From Turritopsis dohrnii (taxonomy: Eukaryota; Cnidaria; Hydrozoa; Anthoathecata; Oceaniidae), in contig BQMF02000137.1 of NCBI GenBank assembly GCA_027922465.2, forward strand, positions 496,001 to 560,000: a stretch of 64,000 nucleotides of DNA, read 5' to 3'. Below the pieces are notes generated by a model, which did not search any database, was not told where the DNA came from, and was given only the letters and a program-made list of their open reading frames with translations. A program made the position numbers and the translations under genes. How positions within the stretch are numbered: position 1 is the first letter of the stretch; each line of letters starts with the position of its first letter. Of this stretch, positions 1 through 11,018 are shown in pieces.

Positions 1-291
1 ACTGGGTATGGTTGGGCTGTTAATTATGAAATATTCACGCTCGTTGAGAATAGAGACATCCTAAAAACTGACATCCTTCATGGAACCCGAACCTTAGCAA
101 GTTACTTTTGACTTGCTCTGTATGGAATTCTTGTAAAAATTGAGAGATTCTCCAAATTTAATCCAAATTTTGCTCAAAGAGTAAATTTTGTTTTTGATAT
201 TGACGAAAATTTTTACTCTACCTCAAAAAAATTACCATTCTCAAATGTCGCAAGATTTTCAAGCTGGTTAAAAAACGTATTGTTGTTTTAG

Positions 292-802
292 AAGCTCAAA
301 AACCTTGTCAAGTTGGAAAAGATAAGGGACCACTTTATTTGTAAGTATACGTCTCTCGTTTGATGGTCAAAAGTTATATGATTCTTTCTGTTAATTATAC
401 CGCCATTTTCATAACCGTCGTGTGATTATTTTGTCATGGTAAAATTCACTGACCTGGACCTGCTCCATTTCACCATTGTGTAGGTGGGGTAGTTTGTTTT
501 CCCGACCTAGTGCAATTGGCTATGAACTTTGTAACTCACCCATGTATTGTTGTATGCTGGCCCAGAAACGAACGAGTTGGGGAATTCTTTTTTTTTTTCA
601 CAAGAAATGATTAACGTGCTTGATAACGTTTTACAACATTCGTTATCAGAAAATCAAAAACGAATTTCATCAAAACATTCGTTCTTTTTAAGTTTCTGTT
701 GAGTCGACTGGTGCGTTACCTCCAGAAGTGCTGGTAGAAGAAGCTATCAAAATTCTGCATGCAAAGTGCCAGGTGTACGTACAACACTTAAAGAAAGTCT
801 AA
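292..802 (+). CDS. POLR1C: POLR1C (RPAC1), last two exons, 5' part outside or unseen
   Basis: Two exons joined by a canonical GT-AG intron encode the C-terminus of the 40-kDa alpha-like subunit shared by RNA polymerases I and III. Exon 292-340 reads KLKNLVKLEKIRDHFI and ends one base into a Phe codon. Exon 693-802 completes the Phe and continues SVESTGALPPEVLVEEAIKI, ending at TAA 800-802. The RDHFIFSVESTG and LPPEVLV strings are hallmarks of the RPAC1 C-terminus. Splice signals are TTT|GTAAGT and TTTTTAAG|TT, and the phase agrees. RPAC1 pairs with RPAC2 to nucleate polymerase assembly in the nucleus. I could not find the preceding exon in 1-291, so the gene is partial here. It lies tail to tail with the MFS gene. 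The identification rests on remembered family motifs, not a search. Confidence 0.85.
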
Positions 803-1341
803 TTCCTTCGATTTCGGCTACAACAGTCTAGTGCTATTGGTCGATACAGTCTTGGTGCGAAGGCGATTGAAAAAGTTGTCGTTTGAGTCTGAAGAGAGGG
901 TTTGTAAAAATGGAGTTCTCAGTCGTTACACAATAACAACCATGACATGATGTATTTTTGAAGTAACGATTATGGGCACTGTTTTTAAATGAGAGGAAAG
1001 TTTTTTTTCAAGAAAATCATGATCCAATATTAAGTATTATTTTTTGTTCTATTGACAAGCATACTTCCGATCAACAAGCTCTGGAATGACCCTTAGACCT
1101 AACAATATATTCCTTTTAAGACAATGACCCTCCAATTCCCTACAAAGCGTACTTTCCACTCGTTAAGCATATAGCACTTTGGAAAGAATAACAAAATTAT
1201 GCTAAAATACATTTAAGAATCTTTTTTCTTTTCTACTTTTCGTTTTTACAATAATTTTTAAAAACATTGAATAAAAATTATTGTTGAGATATCAACATAA
1301 CTATCTTCATAGTATATCAAACTGATGACGCCTTGAGGTTT
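803..1341. other. Intergenic, converging 3' ends
   Basis: AT-rich stretch between the POLR1C stop and the MFS stop. I see no coding signal or repeat structure. Short antisense frames here are uninformative. Confidence 0.5.
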
Positions 1342-2751
1342 CTAATGTAGTATCTGCATCGGATTTTGCAATTTCTTCCATTTCCAAAGAAACAACACAA
1401 TCCCTAATAAACACAAGCAAGCGACAACCACTGCGTAGACATCCAGCCACTCGAATAGATAGGCCGACGACAAAAGAGCAGTTAAAGATCCTGATCTTGC
1501 AAGTCCAAGACGAATACTTTCCGCAGTGGCCTGCTTTGCTGACGAAACCATTCTTGCAAGTGTATTCACCAAATAAACCTCTTCCATCACGCATATGATG
1601 GTAAACAGTGGAACCCATAGACACCATAACGGAATGACGATTGCATTGATATCGTGGTAGATTTTAAACAATACAAAAATGCCTTGCATGATTATCATAG
1701 ATATCAGTGATGTCAACATTAGATAGTTCAAAAGACTTGAACCCAAAGGCTTCAACATGATCATAACCAGGACCACGCCACCAACAAACGCGCTTCCAAA
1801 TACAATCAAATTCAACGCCAGTGGTTTCCACTTCAATACGTCTACCACGATGAGTGGCATCCACATGTCGAATGTCACCATCAAGTACATGAAGAAATAC
1901 GAGAAGAAAAGGATCAGACCAGAATCTAATCTCTTGAATAAAATGAAAATCGATTGTTCGGACTGGAACTCGCTCTTTGAAACCAGTGGTGTGTGTTCAT
2001 TGTTGTTGCACTTCGTTTGAACATTCTCTATAGTGCTCATCATTTTCAGATCGTATTCTTTCGATAAATCATGCGCAAAAAAGTAAACAATAACTTGTAC
2101 TATCAAAAACAAAACTGCCATGTACAGACCTGGTACGTTCACTTCTGTGATATGCCAACTACCGATGGAGAAATTTGTTCCAGTAAATGCTATATTAATT
2201 GCGGGACCGCAAATAAATCCAGTACTAAATGCCAAACCAATCAACGAAAATTTTGAAACGGCTTCATTTTGTGGATACGATCTAGCAATTTCCCCAGTAA
2301 TAACAGCTTTCAAAGGAGCACCAGTACCAGCTATCAAGCGACCAACTATCAAACATGCTGGTGAAAACGGCAATGCGTAAATCAAGTTCCCAATGATGAC
2401 GAATGTGTTGCATATTAAGAAGGATTTTCGAATACACCGATATTTATCAGCGATAGGCGCTATAACCACCGATAACACCACAGCCGCCACCAAGTATGAA
2501 GCAGATGTTAAACTATAAATCAACTTTGGGTTTTCTGGTTTGATCAGCTGCTCGATGTAAAGCCAAAGGGTTAAGAAAAACACCGAATATTCAATCCCCA
2601 ATGAAAACGTTTGAAGGAAAAACACATATTGAGTTTGTTTTCGTTTACGTATCCAATTTAATGGTGGCTCATCATCCAGTTGTGATCTCGACGAAAATTC
2701 TATGGTTACAACTTGATCGTCAGAATTTTGTTTCTCTGTGTCGACAGTCAT
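1342..2751 (-). CDS. Major facilitator superfamily transporter, MFSD8-like
   Basis: An intronless open frame of 469 residues starting at ATG 2751. A polar N-terminal tail of about 40 residues precedes about 12 hydrophobic helices. A central cytoplasmic loop (about residues 230-265) is rich in Asn, Lys and Ser. The loop between helices 2 and 3 carries IADKYRCIRKS, a degenerate form of the MFS GxxxDRxGRR signature. Helix 4 carries GRLIAGTGAPLK, typical of the MFSD8/CLN7 and related SPX/drug:H+ branch. Length and topology fit a 12-TM MFS carrier of endosomal or plasma membrane. The substrate cannot be inferred. Upstream of the ATG, on the minus strand, TTTATTTAG near 2770 is a plausible splice acceptor, so a 5' UTR intron or trans-splice site is possible. 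Assignment to MFS is firm; the subfamily is tentative. Confidence 0.8.
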   Translation of the reverse strand: MTVDTEKQNSDDQVVTIEFSSRSQLDDEPPLNWIRKRKQTQYVFFLQTFSLGIEYSVFFLTLWLYIEQLIKPENPKLIYSLTSASYLVAAVVLSVVIAPIADKYRCIRKSFLICNTFVIIGNLIYALPFSPACLIVGRLIAGTGAPLKAVITGEIARSYPQNEAVSKFSLIGLAFSTGFICGPAINIAFTGTNFSIGSWHITEVNVPGLYMAVLFLIVQVIVYFFAHDLSKEYDLKMMSTIENVQTKCNNNEHTPLVSKSEFQSEQSIFILFKRLDSGLILFFSYFFMYLMVTFDMWMPLIVVDVLKWKPLALNLIVFGSAFVGGVVLVMIMLKPLGSSLLNYLMLTSLISMIIMQGIFVLFKIYHDINAIVIPLWCLWVPLFTIICVMEEVYLVNTLARMVSSAKQATAESIRLGLARSGSLTALLSSAYLFEWLDVYAVVVACLCLLGIVLFLWKWKKLQNPMQILH

Positions 2752-5115
2752 TTTTGAACGATATGATGAAGATGAACCTAAATAAACAAATAAATAGAAA
2801 ATAACTTTAATAACACAGGATTATCTCTTCTAACCGAAGATTTGTTAAATTGTGTCACATTTTCAATACAGAGTCTGCAAGGAAACATCTCGTTTTACCA
2901 GATGACTTATAGCAACATTACCAACATAAAACGATCTATAAGTTAATCCACGCGCTTGTTTGTCGATGTAGATAATTTTTAACCGTCGAATAGTGCTGGC
3001 TCGCGTTTGAAAATGGCGGGAATAAAATACATGTTGTTTTTTATAAGGAACCAGTTCATGTAGAATCTCAAAACATTAAGCAGCTTCTACAACTACATTG
3101 TTTATGACTATTTTTTATATAAGAAACTTTTTTCCATATTTGAAGTCTTATTTGACGTCTTATTTGAGGAAATTACATTGCCTTCTTATTACATTTCAAA
3201 CGCACTTAAAATTCGAATGTGTTGATTTCTTAAAGTAAAAACAAAAGGAATGATTTTAAAAAACTACACAATATTTTTGAAGAAATGAAATCTGAAGAAA
3301 ATAGTTGATTACATACCTCGCGTTAGTTAAGGTTTTCTGAATAATATGTTTTGCTTGAAATGTTACCACAACCTTTGTGAATATGTAACGAGTTTGTAAC
3401 CAGTGTATAAGCCAATGGCTTCAATGACGTTTATAGAATGACAGAAATCGGAAAGACAGCCACTGAATAAATAGGCACGAACACGACCGATGCGCACGAT
3501 GGTCATGTGATAACACGTGATATCCCCCGATCTATTGCTGATCACGAGTAAAACACAAAGAAAATCAGAATAACTGTTAATTAAAAATATATTAAATCGA
3601 AGTAATTATATAACGATGAAGAATGTTTTTTTATTTAATCATTCGTCACGTTTTTGTGTAATTAACACTTACTGCTGGACCATACATCCCGTCTAATCAA
3701 TTTCCAAATAACAAGTGAAATAAAAACCAATGTACCTAATAACTAGCACAAATAAGACTGAAAATTATCCAGTGACAGAATCTCTGTTGTATATGTCTAT
3801 GCCTTTACAGGTTATTGAGATCTAAAGAATCAAAAATAATGATTTGAGTAACAATGATTAAATTGAGTACATTCTCAATTCTCTCTTTGTTTTTCTCTAC
3901 TGATGTTACATCTACTGAGATTCTGTACCAAAAGCCTTACTTTTCTGTGCATTTTTATGATGTGGATTGTTTTATTGTCGATGTATAGTTTCACTGTTTC
4001 TCTGTGCATCATTTACATCAACGTTGTTGTTTAATCAGAGATATTTTTATTAATTTGCTCAACGCGCTAATTTCATTATTGTAACGGCATTTTCACTGGA
4101 CAGGACTCACGGATTGATAGCAGTTTTTTATCAATGAAATGTGTTCTATCCTGTATAAATATTTTTGAAATAATATAAATAAATAAATGATGCTAGAGAT
4201 TTTTTCTTCCTAAAAGAAAGTTGTTATAGATTTTTGTGTTAAAAAAAAACCTGTCAAGTTCCAAAGCTTGTATATCAATTATTACTTATATACGTTATTA
4301 TTTAACCTCTGTCAACTCATTTCTTCCCGCAAAATCGAAATTAAAGGAAATCTTAAATACGTCTTAACAAGTCCTCTTTCAGCGGCATTGTGAAAATAAT
4401 AAGAAAACGTCTTCAAAATGTCTGATATTAAAACGTATCTTGGGCATTATTAAGATACGTCTTGTGTGAAGATGTGAGTTTCACTTCTACGGTATAACGG
4501 TATTGGGACTTTTTTGTCTGGTATAACGGTATTTACGGTATTATTATATGGACGGTTAGAAAGATTTTTCTTAACATTTGTTTCAAAAATTAATTCAGAC
4601 ATCAGAAGAACTGTATTCAAAACAGGGATAATTGAATGAGAGGTGTTCTGTCTAAGTTAAAAATGACCATTTTTAACTGCCTCGCTTTGTTTTTTTAAGT
4701 TTTATGCCTATACCGATAAGGTAAATTCTAGCAAATTTTATCAGGAAGCGTTCAACTTCCGTTTAAAAATTGATGAGGATTCAAGGAGCTGATTGTAGTT
4801 GTCAAGTAAGGCCATTTTTTATTTCTATTTTTCAATGGTTCAATTACACTCAAATCAAAGTCCGCAGAGTTTAAAGAAGAAAAGTAACCTATTAGCATCA
4901 TTTGTCGGAATGGCTCTATGGTCGTTTCCGACTTTCCTTAGCATGTATTCTTTGTTGACCCCACAGCGTATTACAGTGATTCTTGTAAATGTGTCAATGC
5001 ATCTGGAAAAAATCGTTATTAGGATCTTGATTACTTCTCTGCGAATTAAATAAGAACGCAGTATATAACGAAACAAAAATGACCTTTTCAGGTTGACGAT
5101 ATTGGAGACCCTTTA
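2752..5115. other. Intergenic region
   Basis: About 2.4 kb between the transporter 5' end and the first GPCR unit. It is AT-rich with short frames only. Around 4490-4550 there are three or four imperfect copies of GGTATAACGGTATT. Near 4430-4475 a small inverted repeat ACGTATCTT/AAGATACGT occurs. Nothing else recognisable. Confidence 0.4.
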
Positions 5116-6508
5116 ACCTTACCCTCACTCACTCAGACACGTTTGACAAGATTTACAGCGAAAAGTCTGATGCTAGCTAAGGCTTTTTTCGATGAATATA
5201 TAGATCTCAGCATTGAAATATATTCTAAAACATGATACATTGTTGATTGAATTTCTTAAATAAACGTTTTCCACAATGTTTAAACTACATATGAATTGAA
5301 TACAAATGTATCAAAATGTTTTTAAAAACAATAATAAATCATCGCTTTGAGTGGGAAGATATCTTAAGACAGGTGCAACATAACTCCTCTGAGTAAAAGT
5401 TTAAAATAAAATATGTATTATTCAGTTTAATTCCAAACCTGAAAAGATCAAGCTAAAAGTTATGAAGAAACAAAATATGAATATCAGTTACAACAACACA
5501 ACATTAATCACCACAAATCTATCTTGTTGGAAACGTGAACTTGATTTTAAAGAATTATTTGACTTAAATAGTTGGGATGAAATTTTTTTTTTAGTGATGT
5601 GTGTCACAGCATCTGTTATAACGATTGTGTTAAACGTTAAACTCATTGGAGTTCTGAAAGTGAAACCGAAGCGAGTGGATAAATTTTTTATAGTGTTGAG
5701 TTTATCTGATATTGGTGTTGGCATTTTCACATTTCCATCATTATGTTTGCGATATTTGACCATTGAAAGAAAAAACTGTTTGTTACATTCTGTCAATACA
5801 TTCTTTTCGTTTTTTCCATATTCATTTTCTTGGTTTTTCACCATTATCATATCAATTGATCGATGTACAGCGATCACAAAACCGATTTTTCATCAACAGA
5901 AATGGGTGCGTCGAGGCACTGTTGCTGCAATGATTGGAGCTTTCATGGTAACCGTTACATTTTCATTATGGGGGAGCTTCAGTGCTTTTAATAAACAGGA
6001 CAAAAATGAAACAACTGATATGGACATTCTGTTCAAAATTGCAAACTTTTTTGGGTCATTCTTCTTTCAAGTGGTAACTGCAACCTTTCAAATTTATTTG
6101 CTTTTATATGTGAAAACAAAATCCAGTGCCATGTCAGCCAATAGACATTCCAAAACAAATAATACGCAGAAAATGACAATCACTATATTTCTAATGTTTT
6201 TATGTTTGATTATCACAAACATTCCTCTTTTTGGATCAATTACCCATTTATTCGAGTTACTATCACCAGCAACAGATGAGCAGACGGGATATTATGCTTC
6301 TTATTTAGCGTACACTAATTCCTTCTTGAATGTTGTAATTCTTTTGAAAAGAACCAATATAAAAACCAATAGCATGAAAAAGAACACGTTTTAAAAGCTA
6401 AATTTGACACCACTATGTCAGAGATGTGCTTCCTGTTTTTGTAATGTGTTATATTGATGTAATATACATACATATATTTTGACATTCTTCATCTTCCACA
6501 CCCAGTTA
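5116..6508 (+). repeat. Tandem duplication unit, copy 1
   Basis: This unit, with its GPCR frame, is closely repeated at 9602-11018, about 4.5 kb downstream. Similarity starts abruptly at ACCTTACCCTCACTCAC and includes about 340 bp upstream of the ATG. It then fades roughly 110 bp past the stop codon. The 5' flank is nearly as conserved as the coding part just before the ATG, so promoter or 5' UTR sequence was copied too. Boundaries are by eye. Confidence 0.8.
5462..6394 (+). CDS. Class A (rhodopsin-like) orphan GPCR, tandem copy 1
   Basis: Single-exon frame of 310 residues. The extracellular N-terminus (about 40 residues) has N-glycosylation sequons (NIS, NNTT, NLS). Seven hydrophobic helices lie at roughly 41-65, 72-95, 110-133, 151-173, 190-215, 238-262 and 275-297. 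Class A marks are LSLSD in TM2, Cys in KNCLL at the start of TM3, and IDRCTAITKP at the end of TM3 (a DRY variant, DRC). TM7 reads NSFLNVV where NPxxY is usual. TM6 lacks the CWxP motif. The C-tail is very short and ends KKNTF. The ligand is unknown. Compared with copy 2 it has about ten substitutions and lacks one Ile codon in TM6 (PLFGS versus PLFIGS). TATTATTCAG near 5420 could be a 5' UTR splice acceptor. Confidence 0.85.
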   Translation: MKKQNMNISYNNTTLITTNLSCWKRELDFKELFDLNSWDEIFFLVMCVTASVITIVLNVKLIGVLKVKPKRVDKFFIVLSLSDIGVGIFTFPSLCLRYLTIERKNCLLHSVNTFFSFFPYSFSWFFTIIISIDRCTAITKPIFHQQKWVRRGTVAAMIGAFMVTVTFSLWGSFSAFNKQDKNETTDMDILFKIANFFGSFFFQVVTATFQIYLLLYVKTKSSAMSANRHSKTNNTQKMTITIFLMFLCLIITNIPLFGSITHLFELLSPATDEQTGYYASYLAYTNSFLNVVILLKRTNIKTNSMKKNTF

Positions 6509-6987
6509 AGCCTATCCAGTTTCCTGAATCACCAAAACAGAGCCCCAATGTTCTGGACTTTGGAAAGACGCAAAATCCATAACGGTGGCCACCTGTCATA
6601 GAGGAAAAGATTTATGTCACTAAACATGGACATATTATTAGCCATTTTGTAGCATTTTTTAAGCTGATCATTTTTTTAAGTTATATACACTTATAATGAA
6701 TAATGTTTAATTAATTAGAGTACTATTATGTTTATTTTTTTTTTTTTTTATTATTATTTTTTTCTATAATTTGTTTTATAAAACCTATTAAATTGTGATA
6801 TATATTAAGTATTAGTTGATACATTCAATCGAGACTGGGGTTGGAGTGAATTGGACACTTGCCGTGATTGATTTTAAGGCGCAAGAAGAACTAAGAAGAC
6901 GTAAAGACGCGATGTGGAAACTATCTGGTAGACAGTTTTTGATATTCCTTTTAAAAATCTAAATCACCCGTATTGTACTACACTGTG

Positions 6988-7256
6988 CAGCGATGGTGTA
7001 GTGGTTAGTACCTTTGAGTGCGACCGCTGCGACCCGTGTTCGAGTCCAGTCATGTCGTATCTCAATACACCATTCCGATGCGTTTTAAAAGCAGCGTGTC
7101 AGCCCATTAGGAGCCATCGACTGACTGCACACTGGCCTTCGGGCAAGTCAGAGCAATGCTATACGTATCTCTGGCGGTAAGTCAACTAATAGTTGCAAGT
7201 CGGCGGGCGGAAGAACCAACCATTACGGATGGAAGCCCAAGGACTAAAAACTCCCG

Positions 7257-7312
<56 letters not shown>
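6988..7312 (+). repeat. tRNA-derived SINE with (TTAC)n tail
   Basis: RNA polymerase III type 2 promoter elements are visible: A box TGGTGTAGTGG at about 6994-7004 and B box GTTCGAGTCC at about 7038-7048. A GC-richer body of about 200 bp follows. It ends in roughly a dozen TTAC units (about 7257-7311). Head, body and simple-repeat tail in that order are the textbook layout of a tRNA-derived SINE. The head does not fold into a convincing functional tRNA. The tail abuts a LINE fragment. Confidence 0.75.
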
Positions 7313-7313
<1 letters not shown>

Positions 7314-7315
7314 CT

Positions 7316-8304
7316 CTAGCAACATTTAACATAATAGTATCTGGTGATGTAAAAACCAATCCTGGATCTGGTTTTAACGCACGTTGCGACAAGACAGTGA
7401 AAATAAATCAAAAACATCTGGTCTGTTCAACATGGCAGGATGTGTGTCACACAAAGTGCGGTGGTCAGTTACTATATACAATCAAAGCAAGAATACCTCG
7501 ATACCATAATTGTGCAAAATGCCTTTACATTTAACTTCCCATTTCAAACCTTCCGACAGAGTTGGAGCAATCAAATATTGAAGGAATTAACGAGTATAAT
7601 GATTTTGATCCTTACAGGGAGATGCTAGAACAAAACAAAACTAGTATTGTGCACCTGAACACTCGATGTCTAAGTTCAACTTTTGATGAATTTTATACCA
7701 TGTTAAGTTGAGGAACAACCAACAGCTATTAACATGTGTGAACATCCCTGGATACCATTTGGAATACCAAATCCGAGAAAACAAGCAAGGAATGGTGTTG
7801 GAGTATTTATCAAAGACACATTCAAATACGAAGTGCGAAATGACATAATAAATATCAACCCCTCAATCGAGCATCTTTGGCTAGAGATCAACAGATCTAA
7901 AAAAATATTTTGTATCATCTAGGGCTTTTTTTATCAACCCAGTTCAGTAGAAAGCGTAAAATCGGCTTGGCTGGATGATTTTGAAGAAGTTTTTATGAAT
8001 GTATCACTCACATGGGATGGTGCGGTTATAATTGCAGGATACTTCAACATAGACCTGATAAACGGAGATACAACCACAGTCTCCAAATACCACGATACAC
8101 TTGAAAGGTTGGAAAAACACTCATAGATCACAACACCTCCAATATACCAAGAGGACAACGTACGTGTGAAAATGCCTTACCTTATGAATACATCAGTGAT
8201 CATGATTCACCATTTGTAATGTTAAACATCAAAAAATAAACTTTGAACCTCGCTACAAATTCCAAATAAACGAGAAAAAATTTGACCTGCAACAATCATA
8301 AATG
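7316..8304 (+). pseudogene. CR1/L2-like LINE 5' fragment: zinc-finger and endonuclease region, decayed
   Basis: Broken frames spell parts of a non-LTR retrotransposon. SGDVKTNPGSG (about 7343) is the classic N-terminal motif. It is followed by a Cys-rich PHD-like stretch (CSTWQDVCHTKCGG, YHNCAKC). Next come HLNTRCLSSTFDEF (about 7655), which opens the apurinic-type endonuclease domain, then GVGVFIKDTF, LWLEI and AGYFNIDLI (normally GDFNIDL). At the end, YKFQINEKKFDLQ precedes where the reverse transcriptase would begin. Several stops and shifts interrupt it, including a TAG at about 7920. It is truncated at about 8304, where an oppositely oriented LINE fragment begins. Confidence 0.75.
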
Positions 8305-9025
8305 GTTGTGTTGATCGGGAGTATTCAAATGATTTGTTGGCACATCTTTTACGGTGGATATTGATTTGACAAGGGTGCTGTAATAGTCATTGAGTGCTTT
8401 TGGATCGAACTTTTTGGAATTCTTTTTGGACTGGAGGCAGTATCCGATGAATTGTTTGCCAAAGTTCTTTCGGTTTCTTTGGCGAACCAGCTGCATGAAC
8501 GGTGCATCATGGTCACTTATTGTCTCAGCAGGGAGGACACCATGCCGTGATACTTTTGATGGAAAGTTTGTCATGACATGATCAATAAGTGATTTCCCCT
8601 CTCTTGTCGGTTTAGAGATGTGCTGAGTCAGGTTGTAACTCTGTAGGATATCAAGATATGTTGTGGTTGATTATAACTGCTGTTGCTGAGGTTTTGGCAG
8701 GTTGATGTTGAAGTCACCGGTGATAATCAGAGGCCCTAGCAATTTTGTATGAACTTTGGCAATGATACGATCAAATTTTTCTAGCCAGTTTCTTTTTTTC
8801 TCGTCAACTTGGTTGGTGAAACGTACCAAGGAAAAAAGAACTGTCAAAATTGTGAATATTCATGAATATTTGAAATCCATCGAAAGTTGAGCAAATAGAT
8901 CGAGTATTGAGGTGAGCTTCATACCAGTGGTTGAGATTGATTTGATGATCATATTGGACATTAATCTGTAACTGCTCTGTTAGAGGGGTATCAGTGGTGT
9001 TTAATGGTTGATTTTGGCTACACAT
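8290..9025 (-). pseudogene. CR1/L2-like LINE endonuclease fragment, reverse orientation
   Basis: Read on the minus strand from about 9025: LTEQLQINVQYD, then HLNTRSICSTFDGFQIFM at the endonuclease start, and GDFNINLP. IDHVMTNF, HGVLPAETISDHDAPF (the SDH catalytic signature) and NRKNFGKQF follow, ending near 8290. It needs at least two frame changes and one stop readthrough. The protein resembles, but clearly differs from, the fragment at 7316-8304, so it is a separate insertion of a related family rather than a simple inversion. No reverse transcriptase part is present. Confidence 0.75.
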
Positions 9026-9601
9026 TTAAAGCAAATTTCACATACGTGTATTTTTTTGGTTGCTTTTTATTGGTTTATCGCATTGTGGCTGGTCCGGGAT
9101 TCGACTCGATATCGTCAGATATTAGAATACGAAACATATAGTCATGATTACGGTAATAGAAAATTGGCGCGAACTATCTTAACAGCCGCCATTTCTTTTA
9201 GCAAGGTTAGATTTGGTTGTAAATGATCATCTGTCGTAACACTAACCACAAAAACTAGCAGGATTGTTAACATACAAATAAATTTATATTTTCAGCAAAG
9301 TAAAACAGAGCTTCAGTCGATTCTCTCAAAAATCAACCACAAAGAGGGTCCAATTAACTCCTGCCCCAGTCGTAATCGAACTTTGAGGTTAAGTGTTTGC
9401 AATTTTAGTAGTTTTGATCAGAATTTGTACCAAAATCACCAAAAAGTATGAAGCAATGTGAAAAATGTGTACATTTTGTCAGATAGGTCTTTAATCTGCT
9501 GTTAGTTTGTATTGATCACGTTCATCTGACAAATCAGTACCATTACATTAATATGCTGAAATCATTTAAAAAAGGACTTGGACAGAATAAGGCAAAATTC
9601 G

Positions 9602-11018
9602 AACCTTACCCTCACTCACCCAGACACCGACGACAAGGTTTACAGCGAAAAGCCTAATGGTAGCTAAGGATTTGTTAGACAAACATATAGATCTTAGCTT
9701 TCATACATATACTTAATACATTGTTGATTGAATTACTATGATAAAGGCTGTCCACAATGAACCACATGAATTCAACTTTTTAAATACAATACGGTATAAA
9801 AATGTTTTTAAAAACAATAATAAATCATCGCTCTGAGTGGGAAGATATCTTAAGACAGGTGCAACATAACTTCTCAGAGTAAAAGTTTAAAATAAAATAT
9901 GTATTATTCAGTTTAATTCCAAACCTGAAAAGATCAAGCTAAAAGTTATGAAGAAACAAAATATGAATATCAGTTACAACAACTCAACATTAATCACCAC
10001 AAATCTATCTTGTTGGAAAAGTGAACTTGATTTTAAAGAATTATTTCACTTAAATAGTTGGGATGAAATTTTTTTTTTAGTGATGTGTGTCGCAGCATCT
10101 GTTATAACGATAGTGTTAAACGTTAAACTCATTGGAGTTCTGAAAGTGAGACCGAAGCGAGTGGATAAATTTTTTATAGTGTTGAGTTTATCTGATATTG
10201 GTGTTGGCATTTTCACATTTCCATCATTATGTTTGCGATATTTGACCATTGAAAGAAAAAACTGTTTGTTACATTCTGTCAATACATTCTTTTCGTTTTT
10301 TCCATATTCATTTTCTTGGTTTTTCACCATTATCATATCAATTGATCGATGTACAGCGATCACAAAACCGATTTTTCATCAACAGAAATGGGTGCGTCAA
10401 GGCACTGTTGCTGCAATGATTGGAGCTTTCATGGTAACCGTTACATTTTCATTATTGGGGAGCTTCAGTGCTTTTAATAAACAGGACAAAAATGAAACAA
10501 CTGATATGGACATTCTGTTCAAAATTGCAAACTTTTTTGGGTCATTCTTTTTTCAAGTGGTAACTGCAACCTTTCAAATTTATTTGCTTTTATATGTGAA
10601 AACAAAATCCAGTGCCATGTCAGCCAATAGACATTCCAAAACAAATAATACGCAGAAAATGACAATCACTATATTTCTAATGTTTTTATGTTTGATTATC
10701 ACAAACATTCCTCTTTTTATTGGATCAATTACCCATTTATTCGAGTTACTACCACCAGCAACTGATGAGCAGACGGGATATTATACTTCTTATTTAGCGT
10801 ACACTAATTCCTTCTTGAATGCTGTAATTCTTTTGAAAAGAACCAAGATAAGAACCAATAGCATAAAAAAATCACGAAGATCAAACAAGACGTTTTAAAG
10901 AGAACATTTGACGCCACAATGCCAGTTCAGATGTTGACAAAACTTCTTTTTGTAATGTGTAATATTGATTTAATATGCATATCGACATTTTGAGGTTCTT
11001 TGTCGTCCACTTTCAGTA
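9602..11018 (+). repeat. Tandem duplication unit, copy 2
   Basis: Partner of 5116-6508. The 5' boundary is at ACCTTACCCTCACTCAC and the 3' similarity fades near 11018. The order of GPCR and short 3' flank is the same as in copy 1. Confidence 0.8.
9948..10898 (+). CDS. Class A (rhodopsin-like) orphan GPCR, tandem copy 2
   Basis: Single-exon frame of 316 residues and the paralogue of the receptor at 5462. Helix layout and motifs are the same: LSLSD in TM2, TM3 Cys, IDRCTAITKP, and NSFLNAV in TM7. It keeps the TM6 Ile that copy 1 has lost. Its C-tail is longer and more basic, ending KKSRRSNKTF. Substitutions relative to copy 1 fall mostly in the N-terminus (T to S, R to S, D to H), TM4 (W to L) and near TM7. 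The frame is open and most codon changes are conservative, which suggests both copies are functional. The ligand is unknown. Confidence 0.85.
   Translation: MKKQNMNISYNNSTLITTNLSCWKSELDFKELFHLNSWDEIFFLVMCVAASVITIVLNVKLIGVLKVRPKRVDKFFIVLSLSDIGVGIFTFPSLCLRYLTIERKNCLLHSVNTFFSFFPYSFSWFFTIIISIDRCTAITKPIFHQQKWVRQGTVAAMIGAFMVTVTFSLLGSFSAFNKQDKNETTDMDILFKIANFFGSFFFQVVTATFQIYLLLYVKTKSSAMSANRHSKTNNTQKMTITIFLMFLCLIITNIPLFIGSITHLFELLPPATDEQTGYYTSYLAYTNSFLNAVILLKRTKIRTNSIKKSRRSNKTF

Noticed and set aside
1307..1627. Minus-strand frame overlapping the MFS transporter
   Set aside because: Alternate frame of the transporter coding region.
5488..5877. Minus-strand open frame of 129 codons (and its twin at 10046-10363)
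   Set aside because: It lies wholly antisense to the GPCR copies and follows their conservation; a shadow frame.
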